Shown in pieces: positions 1 to 8,165 of a DNA stretch of 17,393 nt (within the stretch, counting starts at the first letter, position 1; the number at the start of each line of letters is the position of its first letter). Origin of the DNA: Zygnema cylindricum (Eukaryota; Streptophyta; Zygnematophyceae; Zygnematales; Zygnemataceae). The DNA is taken from the NCBI GenBank assembly GCA_037447655.1, contig JBBHKE010000810.1, positions 1 to 17,393 on the forward strand, given 5' to 3'. Position numbers and translations under genes: made by a program. A model generated the notes under the pieces. That model saw nothing but the letters and a program-made list of their open reading frames with translations, searched no databases and was not told where the DNA came from.

Positions 1-1
1 C

Positions 2-184
2 GAGATTGACCCAGATGCCCGTGCAGTCAGTGAGTACCGCCTGAAACAGCTGCACCAACTTTACCCACAACAACTCCCGGTGTCCGCCATGTCTAACTCT
101 CATCGCACGCTTCCCCAGAATGTGGATGATATCACAAATTACCATTTGGAAAAGCTCGGAAGGGTAGACCTGGTGGTAAATCAG
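2..184 (+). pseudogene. C5 DNA methyltransferase fragment (retrotransposon-type)
   Basis: A plus-strand frame is open from the window edge to 256. Its first 61 codons resemble the middle of a cytosine-5 DNA methyltransferase: EIDPDARAV fits motif II (acidic residue binding the AdoMet ribose), followed by a tyrosine- and leucine-rich linker and then GRVDLVV, which leads into motif IV. The stretch from LPQN to DLVV aligns with the start of the larger DNMT pseudogene at 8162. The catalytic PCQG motif expected next is missing: at about 184 the sequence switches to a G-run and LTR-like DNA. Motif I would lie outside the window. The enzyme family transfers a methyl group to cytosine in DNA. This piece cannot be active. 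Family assignment is good; its membership of a retrotransposon rests on the neighbouring LTR-like DNA and on the second copy. Confidence 0.72.
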
Positions 185-385
185 GGGGGGTACTGGGTAC
201 TTTTCTTTTCCACTCCATTCCTCCTAACTATCTATGCATATCCCTGGGGGGGGTAACAGAGATGGGCATGGTCACGGATCCGGGGAAGCATCAGCATTTG
301 GGGTGGATTGCAGGTTTCTCATGCACACCTCCTTTGGACATCTTACCTGAACCTCCCGGTTCCCAGGCACGCTCGACATGCATAC
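184..385 (+). repeat. Gypsy-type LTR fragment, copy 1
   Basis: This stretch is a diverged direct repeat of 13567-13785. Both begin with a G-rich run and then share, in order, a pyrimidine block, a TATA-like stretch, GGGCATG, GCATTTGGG and the 12-mer GCACGCTCGACA (367-378 and 13770-13781). The other copy has a clear TATA box and lies in the broken 3' LTR of the Gypsy element, so this one is read as an LTR fragment. It joins DNMT coding sequence on its left and Copia integrase on its right, so both edges are breakpoints. Confidence 0.5.
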
Positions 386-1010
386 ACTGTCTCCCAAAGT
401 CCGGTTTAACCTCTCATCTACCCCATTTTGTTCTGGACTATTCAGAACAGTTTTTTGATGTTGAACTCCCACATCTCTCAGGTATTCCTCAAAATGGTTA
501 GAGGTGTACTCCCCCCCATTATCACTCCTTATTGGCTTAATGGGGGTTCCGTGAAACTTCTAACTTTAGGCTTGGTTTTCTTTAAAGTACTTTGGGGTTT
601 CAAACTCTGGTTTTGAGAAGTAGACTTTGGAATACCTGGACCAATCATCACTTATTGTCAAAATATACCTCTTCCCCCGAACCGAAGGTACTCTTGCTGG
701 TCCCCAAATATCTGTGTGGACCAGATCTAGTACTTTTTCACCTCTATATGTGGCAGTTTTGGGAAAGGGGAGTTTGTGAGCCTTACCTTGGGCACGGCCA
801 CTAGAATCATCCATCATTTCATTATTCCCAAACTGAATGCTTTCTACTACATCCATGTTTTTCATTTCCCTCATCTTATGAAAATGCACATTTCCAAAAC
901 ACTTATGCTAGATAATCAAACTCGGGACACCACCATAGTAAGCACTCTTCTTTTCATTACTCAGTTCAAGCCTAGACATTCCTTGGCTACCCTTCTCTGC
1001 TAGGAAGTAC
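385..1010 (-). pseudogene. Copia pre-integrase and integrase fragment
   Basis: Read on the minus strand, this encodes the GAG-pre-integrase region and the integrase core of a Ty1/Copia polyprotein. The integrase inserts element cDNA into host DNA. The pre-integrase zinc-binding part is worn: the histidine side HKCFGNVH remains, while the CxxC has become GRAQ ahead of GKAHKLPFP. The core keeps HTDIWGP (first catalytic Asp, about 710-712), DDWSRY, RSDNGGEY (second Asp, 521-523) and SPEQNGVDERLNRTL (catalytic Glu, about 413-415), so the DDE triad is visible. Stops and frame changes near 566 and 900 break it. Homology stops at about 385, so RT and RNase H are not in the window. It belongs with the protease and gag at 1011-2413 and the LTR at 2435. 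Confidence 0.85.
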
Positions 1011-1663
1011 ACTTCATCCCCCTACTTAGTAGTTAAGACTCCCTCTATAGTGAAGGTATTATAGTCCTTCTCATCTACTACAGATGTAGACACAAGATTT
1101 TTACTCAGCTGAGGAACGTAGAGCACATGTGAGAAGGTGAGAATAGAAGTCTTACCCTCCACTTAGACTTTTAGATCTACCGAGCCCACTAGATCAGTGG
1201 TAACTACTCTCCCATCCCCATACTATATTTCTACCGTAGGGAACTTTCTTAGCTTAGTGAAGAGGTGTCTGTCACGGCACATATACATGGATGCACCTGA
1301 GTCGATGATCCATCCCTCCTCTGGAGCTTCCCGAATGGCTCCAAAGGCACACTTTTGTTTCCAAGGGATCTCTTTCTCCTCTAGATTCTCATCAAGAAGA
1401 AGCTCCCTATCCTCCCCCTCAGAAGACTCGTCCTCCTTGGTCTCTCCTTTCACTCGTGTGACCATAAGTGCCTTCTTCTTTCCTCTAGAAGTACCCCCTC
1501 CACGGTTTTCTTGGAGCCTTAGCTCCGATAGCTTGATGCAATCAACTATGAAGTGTCCCTCTTTTTGCATAAATGAGAAAGACCCTTTAAAGCCCTCGGT
1601 TCTCCAGATTGGTCCTTCTCCCCTGTGAAGTTGTTGTGCGGCTTGTTTAGATCCTTCCTCCAT
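1011..1663 (-). pseudogene. Copia gag C-terminus and aspartic protease
   Basis: A 146-codon minus-strand frame (1663 to 1223) holds the end of gag and the start of the protease that would process the polyprotein. The zinc knuckle position reads FSFMQKEGHFIVDC: the His and last Cys remain but the first two Cys are lost, so it could not bind zinc normally. A charged spacer follows, then KQKCAFGAIRE and WIIDSGAS, the Copia protease active site (Asp codon at 1301-1303). Downstream to about 1011 the weakly conserved stretch before the pre-integrase region continues with stops (for example SHVLYVPQL). The plus-strand copy at 5520 shares the CAFG.IRE block, which shows that the two Copia copies are the same family. 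Confidence 0.82.
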
Positions 1664-2413
1664 CGGTCCGTTGCGGCTACTAGTGCTTAAACGCTCTTTC
1701 CTCCTCTACGGATCTCTATAGCATTCTCCCGCACGAGTATCATTCGGACCACGGTGTTCCACTTCCAAAAACTATCATCCATTTCTTGTACTCATTACAC
1801 TATATTTTCATACTCATCATGCAACTTCATGGTGAGGGTGTTAACTTTTATATTCATAGTGCATGTCCATCCGACACTTTCCATCTCCATGTACCGACAA
1901 GAGAGATCATTGCAGTAGTATAACATCTTTCCTCCTTTGTAAGAATAACTGATCAGCCTTTGCTCAGCCAGCTGGAGCTCCTAAATGGTACCAACTCTAT
2001 AGATCTCGACTACAGTCATTCACAGCTCCTCGGCCTTGAAGATGTGAAGATGAGAGATCGCCAAGGCTTAAGTAAGGTGCCTCAGAATAAAATGCATGAC
2101 ATTCATGTTGGTGTACTCTCACATTTCAATATCATTTTCCTCCGTCTTCACGGCCACCGCTCCGGGTGCCGTGGCAATAGCAGTAAGAGGTGTCTCCTTT
2201 CCGTTTTCGGACACACTACTGTCCCCATCACTTGTCTCCTCCGTTGGAATAGATGTTGTTGAAGAAAACCTCACTCCTCCAAACCCTGGTGGAGTTCCCT
2301 AAGATAGACATTTCACGTGTCCACTAACAATACCCCAACATCGTTTTTCACAAAATGCCCCTCTCATCATGGCTTCCTAGAAAATGAACTCAGGTCTCTT
2401 GAATATGGGCACC
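1664..2413 (-). pseudogene. Copia gag N-terminal half
   Basis: Heavily decayed minus-strand gag sequence lies between the primer-binding site (2420-2434) and the zinc-knuckle frame. Segments recognisable by alignment to the plus copy include an N-terminal block ending CEKRCWGIV, a TPPGFGG segment, VKTEEND, the CNDL segment near 1905, and KVNTLTMKLHDEYENI followed by MILVRENAIEIRR (about 1850-1700). The plus copy has the corresponding KINTLIMKLPDEYEDI and IILVRENTLELRR. Gag forms the virus-like particle in which reverse transcription takes place. Several stops and shifts interrupt the frame. Plus-strand open frames over the same bases have no family resemblance. Confidence 0.7.
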
Positions 2414-2419
2414 CTAGAG

Positions 2420-2434
2420 GGTGGGCCCATAACC
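2420..2434 (-). other. Copia primer-binding site (half-tRNA iMet)
   Basis: Plus-strand GGTGGGCCCATAACC is identical to the anticodon arm and loop of plant initiator tRNA-Met. Its complement sits immediately downstream of the minus-strand LTR end, where the primer-binding site belongs. It matches the internal region ending near tRNA nucleotide 39 or 40, not the tRNA 3' end, so priming by a cleaved half tRNA is implied, as known for Drosophila copia. The plus-strand copy has the same site at 4377. Confidence 0.8.
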
Positions 2435-2736
2435 TGCAATTTTGTGTCCCCATTATGGACAAAAATTGAGAAAGCCTCTAAGTAGTTTTCCACTAACCAC
2501 TAATTTCAACTAAAGCAACTGCCACCCAAGCAGACAAATAGACAATCCGACTGCACCCCTGTGCAGTCTGGACTCCTTTGAGTCCATTGCAAAAGGAATC
2601 ACAAAAAACGTCCAACCAGTCGATTAATTATCAAGTGGCAAAGATGCCAATATTTATACAAGCTTGTTCGGAGAGAGGCGGCTACCTCCTCAATCCTCTA
2701 AGTCCTAAACCCTTCTCATAACCCCAATATAATGAT

Positions 2737-2901
2737 GTACGAATCAATCAGAAGACTGTACAGTACAGAAAGGTACTAAGGCCGATGTACTTTTTATACG
2801 GCTTGTGTACGACAATGCCATGGAGTGGAGGCCTGTCTCCTTCGGACTCGTCCTCATGCTTCTCGAGATTTGTGCTTCCCAAATATATCTTGCCACGTGT
2901 C
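2737..2901. promoter_or_regulatory. GTAC cluster and G-box in LTR, copy 1
   Basis: Six GTAC tetramers lie within 74 bp (2737, 2758, 2763, 2773, 2787, 2807). The G-box/ABRE-like 10-mer GCCACGTGTC begins at 2892, 82 bp after the last GTAC. The same arrangement recurs in the other two LTR copies. GTAC is the core bound by SBP-box factors of green plants and algae (including copper-response regulators), and ACGTG is the bZIP/bHLH core. Regulatory function is inferred. Confidence 0.5.
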
Positions 2902-3140
2902 GCCATGTCAGTTACATCCAAAAACAGCCAAAGCGGCTATTCTGAGATCTCGGTGATGATGCGGGTAGTCTGATCCAAACCGTCTTTTAATGCTTGCCGT
3001 TCAAAATAAATGTCCGGTATATTTTTTTCGAGCGTACTATGAAATCCAACTAATTTCTATGTCGTCTAATGGCAATTTCGTTAATCAGATTAATGTTCTT
3101 GTTACTGTTTAAGTTGCAATCACACCCTATGTATCCTAAC

Positions 3141-3364
3141 GGACTACTACGACAAACTGGTAAGGGCTGACGGCTACGCCTCGCCTTGCCGGTCGGAGGT
3201 TCGAGTCCTGACGCACTAAACCTTTTTGGTTAAGAGTGACTTAGGTCACTCTTTAGCCTAAGGAGCTAAGGCAGCCATGGCTCCACCACCTTCTCTCTCC
3301 TTCAGTGACAGAACAAGTATGGGGGCTAGAGAGAGAAGGTAGAGGCAGGCTGCCTGTGCTTTTT
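3141..3364 (+). ncRNA. tRNA-headed hairpin RNA unit A (SINE-like)
   Basis: The head resembles a tRNA: a perfect B box GGTTCGAGTCC at 3198-3208 sits about 35 bp after a degraded A-box-like TGGTAAGGG (3158-3166). After it come a perfect 9-bp hairpin (3232-3240 with 3245-3253) and then a larger hairpin. GCAGCC (3271-3276) can pair with GGCTGC (3348-3353), and ACCTTCTCTCTC (3288-3299) pairs perfectly with 3329-3340. The 29-nt loop starts CTTCAGTGAC. A T5 run at 3360-3364 could end Pol III transcription, although an earlier T5 at 3223-3227 might stop it first. The unit lies inside the LTR at 2435-3437 and is antisense to it. No complete tRNA cloverleaf can be drawn. Transcription is inferred. Confidence 0.5.
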
Positions 3365-3586
3365 CTTTTAGCTAATTTAACTAATAAAGACCTAGAAAAT
3401 ACCTCCCCTAAATCTAATTATTTCATTAAAATAGAAACAATTGTGTTTTTAGTACCGGACGAAATAAATAGTACGGACATTTATTTCGACGGTCCGTTTT
3501 AAATGACGATGTAAATCGGACGGCTGTGGTTAGCGCCGACATCATAAAGGACAATTTGGCAGTTTGCAAACGCCGCCACTCAGAAT

Positions 3587-3926
3587 GACACGTGGCAACA
3601 TCATACGGGCTTACGGAATTTCTGGAACGTAAGATAACACGTCCGGATGTGACAAATGTCGCATTATGACGATGTTGTACAATGTACGTACATAAAGTAC
3701 TCCGGCACTTGTACTTTCTTTACGATCTCGTTTTTCAGACGTGGTATGACCTGGAGCAACGTGGAGAGATAATATTTGGTAGCACAAATTCCGGGAATTA
3801 ATAGAACGAGTCTGGAAAAGACACGGGCTATTTTTGGCCATTTCGTATGATACCCTTACAAAAGGTACACCGACACCTATACCTTTATGTACTTTACACT
3901 CTTGTCATTGGTTTGTACTTTAGTAC
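3587..3926. promoter_or_regulatory. G-box and GTAC clusters in LTR, copy 2
   Basis: GACACGTGGC at 3587-3596 is the exact reverse complement of the 10-mer in the two minus-strand copies. The first GTAC begins 81 bp downstream (3677), followed by 3684, 3688, 3697 and 3711. A second group is at 3865, 3889, 3915 and 3923. Nine sites in 250 bp is far above the chance rate of about one per 256 bp. Confidence 0.5.
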
Positions 3927-4291
3927 TAGGGGGCTTAGAGAGGGGTTTTAGGACTTAGAATATTTCTGGTAGGTAACTGATTCTCCCATAGAGCACTTTG
4001 TATATATGGTAAACTTTGGCCAGCCATAACTATCATTTCAAATGACCAATTTCAGTGATTCCTATTGTTGCAAACTCAAAGGAGTCCATGCTCCACAATG
4101 GTGTAGTCGGTTAGAGTTTTTGCCTGCCTAGGTGGCTGCTGTTCTAAAGGAAAGTCAAAGTGGGTGAATGTGTCCAAATCTCATATTCTAACTTTGCATT
4201 CTGTGGTGGAACTGAGTACACATAAAGTCTTATTTCACAAGGGTCAACATGTTATGGGGTTATAATTGTCAAGGGGTCAATCATTTGGGTT

Positions 4292-4299
4292 TATATAAA
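4292..4299 (+). promoter_or_regulatory. LTR TATA box (Copia plus element)
   Basis: TATATAAA occurs in the context GGTTTATATAAACTTGG, about 75 bp before the LTR end. The truncated 3' LTR keeps the same box at 6067-6074, and the solo LTR has a worn version near 12463. It would set the start of the element transcript inside the LTR. Confidence 0.6.
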
Positions 4300-4376
4300 C
4301 TTGGAGTGAACACTGTCTAGATTAGCATCTTTTGATCTGCAAATTCTGTGTGGTAATGGAGCCCATATAATTTCAC

Positions 4377-4391
4377 GTTATGGGCCCACCA
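4377..4391 (+). other. Copia primer-binding site (half-tRNA iMet)
   Basis: GTTATGGGCCCACCA follows the LTR end by one base and is complementary to the anticodon arm of initiator tRNA-Met, with its first base opposite C39. The minus element has the equivalent site, so conservation between diverged copies supports it. Confidence 0.78.
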
Positions 4392-4403
4392 TATGGGGTG
4401 ATT

Positions 4404-5681
4404 ATGTTAGATGGAAGAAACTTCACTTATTGGGAGTTTACAATGGAAGGATTGCTCTTCGAGAAGCACTTATGGGGAATTCTTTAGGGACAAGTGAGAT
4501 GTCCGCCACCTGGCTTTGGAGGAGCCCATTATAGAGAATCATCTGGGCTGCCCAGAATATCAACTGGAGTTGAGATGCAACGGAAGGTGAAGGGGGAAAA
4601 ACTTTGTCGTGGAAGGGGAAAAAGGGGAGAAGGAAAAAAGGACACCTATGGTGAGGGGAGCTAGGCTCTCTGCTATGGTACCACTTGTAGGGATTAAAAC
4701 TGAAAAAAAATTACAAAAAAATATGTGAATACAAAAACACTATAACAAAGCATCTCATACTTAGAAACGTTTCTAAGTCCATAGCTATCACTCTTATAAA
4801 CTTAACAAAGTCTTTAGAGATATGGGAAGCACTAATTCATATTTATAAGAGTGAGACTATATTGAGGCAGCAGTTAGTAAAACAAGAAAATAGAGGCTTA
4901 TGTTTATAAATATGGTAGCATGATAGAGTTTTGCAATGATATTGTTGTATTATATGTTGAGCATTTTAGTGCGGGATATGTAGAATGTGAGGAGATAAAG
5001 ATTAATACACTAATCATGAAGCTCCCAGATGAGTACGAAGACATCATTTACCATATGCAGGGAATGGATGTCTCCTCATGGACTCGGAGCATCATCATGG
5101 GGATAATTCTTGTGAGGGAAAACACTTTGGAGCTTCGTAGGGGAAGTGACAGGGTGACTACAATTACAGCTGGTGGTGACTGGCGTAAGCGTGATATGAG
5201 GAACGGCGGCGACGAGCGGAAGCGTGATGAGAGGAAGAAAGACAAAAGGAAACCTTATTGAAACTCCGGTGGAAAGAGAGGGAGAAACAAAGAAAAGGGA
5301 GTTTTGGAAAAAGGGGCTTGCTTCTTTTGTAAAGAACCAGGTCACCATATGGAGGAGTGTCCTCGTTTGGAAGAACTTAGAAGTTTGAGTGTGAATGAGG
5401 AGGAAGAAGGGGAAGAGGAGAAAGAGGATGAAGAAATCTTGGAGCTTCTTCACATCGGTAGAATAGAGAAGAGGGAAAAGTACACAAAAATTCCACGAAG
5501 GAAACAGTGTGCTTTTGGAGGTATAAGGGAATTATGGAGAAAAGAGGTACTTGAGGATGTCGAGGAGTGTAGATTGTATGACTTAGAAATGAGAAATTCA
5601 GATCTAGGATCCATAAGAGAAAACGGGAAATATAAAACTAATGAGGTTTATTTTATAAATAATTTGGAAACAGAAAACTAG
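4404..5681 (+). pseudogene. Copia gag (plus element)
   Basis: Gag remnant starting at ATG 4404 with MLDGRNFTYWEFTMEGLLFE and KHLWGIL before a stop, which is the conserved Copia gag N-terminus. After frame changes come PPPGFGG (near 4505), VGIKTE (near 4690), SKSIAITLINLTKSLEIWEA (near 4780) and KSETILRQQLVKQE (near 4850). A 113-codon frame follows (4920-5261) with KINTLIMKLPDEYEDI and IILVRENTLELRR. After an in-frame stop at 5259-5261 an Arg/Lys-rich stretch leads to an intact CCHC zinc knuckle CFFCKEPGHHMEEC (about 5320-5365), an acidic Glu run, and CAFGGIRE (near 5510), the block that precedes the protease in the minus copy. The DSGA protease site is not found. The coding part then meets an LTR at about 5710, so protease, integrase and RT have been deleted. 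Confidence 0.85.
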
Positions 5682-5707
5682 TCAAAAAGGAAGACTTCAA
5701 TAGATTC

Positions 5708-6150
5708 CGAGGAAAGGGGAGAAGTGAAACTAGAATATTTCTGTTAGGTAGCTGCCTCTCCTAGAGAGCACCTTGTATATATGGTAAACTTTGGCTAGAC
5801 ATAACTATTTATTCAATTGACATATTTCAGTGATTCTTATTGCTGCGGAAAAACAAGAGTCCATGCTCTACAAAGGTGTAGTTGGTCTGAATTTTTGCCT
5901 GCCTGGGTGGCTACATTTCTAAAAGAAAGTCAAAGTGGGTGAATGTGTCCAAATCTCATATTCTAACTTTGGATTCTGTGGTGGAACTGAGCACACAAAA
6001 AGTCTTATTACACAGGGGTGAAGCTATAATGGGGTTCTAATTTTTTATGGGTCAATCATTTGGGTTTATATAAACTTGGAGGTGGCACTATCTAGATTAG
6101 CTTCTTTTGATCCGCGAATTCTGTGTGGCAATGGAGCCCATAGAATTTCA
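5708..6150 (+). mobile_element. Copia 3' LTR, 5'-truncated (plus element)
   Basis: It aligns with the last 427 bp of the 5' LTR (3949-4375), including GTATATATGGTAAACTTTGG, GTCAAAGTGGGTGAATGTGT, the TATA box (6067-6074) and the end GAATTTCA at 6150. About 510 bp of the LTR 5' part, including G-box and GTAC cluster, are missing. The purine run at 5709-5724 resembles a polypurine tract but also aligns loosely with LTR sequence, so the breakpoint is put at 5690-5725. No target-site duplication is visible against the left side of the element. Confidence 0.75.
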
Positions 6151-6244
6151 GGGGAAGTTTTGCTAGGTTTATCAAAATTTTGGGACGCTGATTGGTGTGA
6201 GGTGTCCGCTTTGTCCTTTGCTGTTTTTTTTTTCGGGCGCCCGA

Positions 6245-6506
6245 GGTTTTTTTTTGGGCATGTTCTTTGTTCCTCAAGGGTTATTGTCGGTCTATACAAA
6301 CGCTTGCGTGGTAGTACGGTTTGATTTATATCGCTTTGTACATATCATGTCCGCGAAGTGTTTGCTTTTCGTATGGATGTGAGGCTTATATCACGACACG
6401 CTAGTTGAAGTAGGCTGACGTCTCCTGCTAGATCACGGCGGACAAAAAAGTAGTATCGTTTTCATACTATACCGTTTTCCCCTTTCTCAAGTCTGAACCA
6501 CGCAAT
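6245..6506 (+). mobile_element. MITE-like element, right-end fragment
   Basis: It is homologous to the right half of the complete element at 14973-15599. Shared strings include TTTTTGGGCATGTTCT, TACAAACGCT, TACGGTTTGATT, GTACATATCATGTCCGC, GGCGGACAAAAAA and CCGTTTTCCCCTTTCTCAAG, then the terminal ACGCAA. The left terminal repeat is not found. The right end lies directly against the Gypsy protease remnant. The 94 bp between 6151 and 6244 hold a T-run and CGGGCGCCCG but nothing else recognised. Confidence 0.6.
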
Positions 6507-6509
6507 CCC

Positions 6510-6870
6510 GAACGGTACATTGTTCTTTCCACACGCTTAAACCCATATTCAGTCGTGTCCAAGTTGCCATTCCCAACAAAATTTCAAATTGAGTTCTTTC
6601 CACCACTAAGAAGGGAAGCTCAATTTCCACCCGTTGGCCGGCGTCATCAAAAAATTCGATTTCCATGGCCTTAATTATTCCATAGACTGGCTAACTGCCG
6701 CAGTTGACGGTTCTTAGGCAGATGTTACATGGGCAGATTTCTGGTCGGAGTTCATCATGCATATTCTGCTAAGCGGAGGTTGTGATCAGGTTGGGGAGCG
6801 CTCCGGTGTCGACCACAACGTCCTGGTATCCTCCGTAACCGTTGAGTTTGAAGTTCCCTATTCGGTTTAG
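6510..6870 (-). pseudogene. Gypsy aspartic protease
   Basis: The minus-strand translation gives a retroviral-type aspartic protease. DVVVDTGALPNLIT carries the catalytic DTGA (Asp codon 6808-6810), followed after about 75 residues by FEILLGMATW (ILLG flap-side motif, about 6571-6582). The length from DTGA to the ILLG motif is normal for Gypsy proteases. Two in-frame stops interrupt the frame. The enzyme would cut the Gag-Pol polyprotein. It is read from the same strand as the zinc knuckle at 7991-8032, which lies upstream of it as expected, but on the opposite strand to the RT and integrase at 9200-12063. Homology ends where the MITE fragment begins. Confidence 0.8.
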
Positions 6871-8165
6871 TATAAGAGCCACAAATAAGGCTCTGAAGTC
6901 CCTATCCTCCATTGGGGTTTTCGGATCTACAGACAAAAATATTGAGGTCGTTGGGGTTGCCCTGTCAACTTTTTCTTTTCATGAGTGGATATCTTCTCCC
7001 AATGCCTGAATGAGGATTTCTTCGGTCAGGTTGTGGGAAGATGTTAGAGTCTTGACATGGGTAAGGGCGTATGGCATGAGGTGCCGGACTAGCATGATAG
7101 CCGACTTGGAGGAAGGAAGGGGAGCTTTCGGTGAGGATGTGGGGGGATCTGGTTCATGCAGATCTTGATCCTTTCCTTCCTTCTCGTCATTCTGGGAGCC
7201 GGAATTTGGGACTGGTGGAGTATTATGAGTGTTATTTTCCAGGCATTCTGCCATGTATCTCTCAACCTAGTTTTAATTGTCATTTATCTTTCTTTCCAGT
7301 GACTCATTTTCTCGTTGTTGTTTCTCACTCTGGTAGTTTTCGAAATTGGGAGGCAGTTTAGGTTGGGTAGGCAGAGATGGCAGATTAGTTGGTTTGATCG
7401 CGGGGCTGATGTCCCTGTTGGGGATCACCGCCCGGGGAGTAAATGACAAAGGCCATATAGTCTTCCGATTGTGGTCCCTCTGACCCAATCTCTACTTGTC
7501 TCTCCTTTGCTCCAAGGTGGAATTGCGGAGTTTTTGATAGTTATCTCCCACCCCTACATTCCAGGCTCCGGACAGGAAAATTTGTGCATGGTGGGCATTT
7601 GGGGGTTACAAATCCAAGCCCATCAAATTGTCATCGTTAGCACCCGCTGTGCTTTGAAGCTCAATCTCCGCGAGTTTCTGCAACAACTTTTGTTGTTTTT
7701 TTTGGAGTAGTTGTGTTGTCGTGAGAGGAGCAGGCCGTGAAAGGATCCCTAGCGGAGGGCATCCAACTCTGCAGCCGTTGCGGCCATTTGTTGACTCTGC
7801 TGCTGGATGATGATCTCCGGTGTAAGTCTGTCAGAGCCACCGTGGTTCGTTCTGGTTCTTCTTGGGTAAGCGGAATTCTGCGTCCCCAGGGATAGAGAAG
7901 TTGAAGTGGGAGAGGATTGACGACAATTTTTCCTTCTCCAGTAAACAGGATGAACTACATCATTTCTTTGGGGACCCGATTCTTTCGGAAACATTGCATT
8001 TCCTTATGCCCAATGAAACCACAAGCCTCGCATTTTGTTCTTTCGGAGGTGTATTTGCTATGGAATTCATTTGATATCTGAGCGTCACCAAATTCAAGAA
8101 GTTTGATTTGTCGCAACTTAGATTCTGACCATTTGGAGGCTTCTCCTCGGGGAGTCGGACGGTAG
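6871..8165 (-). pseudogene. Gypsy gag zinc knuckle and linker
   Basis: On the minus strand the 88-codon frame from 8221 to 7955 carries a perfect CCHC knuckle CEACGFIGHKEMQC (7991-8032), which binds RNA in Gag. Only its part below about 8165 is credited to gag. The downstream minus frames to about 6980 are low in complexity: Gln-rich (IIQQQSQQMA), then Pro/Ser-rich and charged, with ERYMAECLENN in one part. This resembles the variable linker between knuckle and protease. Frames are broken at several stops. The N-terminal capsid part of gag is absent because beyond about 8165 the sequence becomes plus-strand DNMT. Confidence is high for the knuckle and moderate for the linker. Confidence 0.7.

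Larger units (their letters stand above)
2435..3437 (-). mobile_element. Copia 5' LTR (minus element), about 1.0 kb
   Basis: The 3' end of the LTR (minus orientation) is fixed by ...TTGCA directly before the primer-binding site. The last 280 bp align with the other LTR copies (box TAGGACTTAG near 2706-2715, the clip around GGAGTCCA, and the ending AATGG...CA). Further upstream come a GTAC cluster (2737-2810), the 10-mer GCCACGTGTC (2892-2901), an AAATAAATGTCCG box near 3010, and then, in the opposite orientation, the tRNA-headed hairpin unit. The 5' boundary near 3437 is inferred by comparison with the 1182-bp solo LTR, which has TG...CA ends; here it abuts the start of the plus-strand LTR. 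Confidence 0.65.
3438..4375 (+). mobile_element. Copia 5' LTR (plus element), about 0.94 kb
   Basis: This is the same LTR family in plus orientation, ending ...TTTCA at 4375 just before the primer-binding site. It holds an AAATAAATGTCCG-type box (inverted, near 3470-3485), the 10-mer GACACGTGGC (3587-3596), two groups of GTAC motifs (3677-3714 and 3865-3926), the TAGGACTTAG box at 3949, and a TATA box TATATAAA at 4292-4299. It lacks the tRNA-headed hairpin unit of the other two long copies and has about 200 bp of extra sequence at 3715-3926. The start near 3438 is approximate (TTGTG, close to the TGTTG start of the solo LTR). Confidence 0.65.

Noticed and set aside
1197-1628. 143-codon plus-strand Ser-rich open frame.
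   Set aside because: It is antisense to the Copia gag/protease frame containing WIIDSGAS.
3141-3215. A functional tRNA gene.
   Set aside because: The B box is perfect, but acceptor and anticodon arms cannot be paired and no anticodon loop is evident; a second diverged copy lies in another LTR, so it is repeat-derived.
4664-4692. GCTCTCTGCTATGGTACCA followed by CTTGTAGGG looks like the reverse complement of a classic plant Copia primer site next to an LTR end.
   Set aside because: The same bases align, in frame, with the gag segment of the minus copy (VGIKTE against VAVKTE), and a better primer site lies at 4377 directly after the LTR.
5076-5453. A 125-codon minus-strand open frame, hydrophobic and Phe-rich.
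   Set aside because: It is the antisense shadow of the purine-rich gag coding strand, which contains the zinc knuckle.
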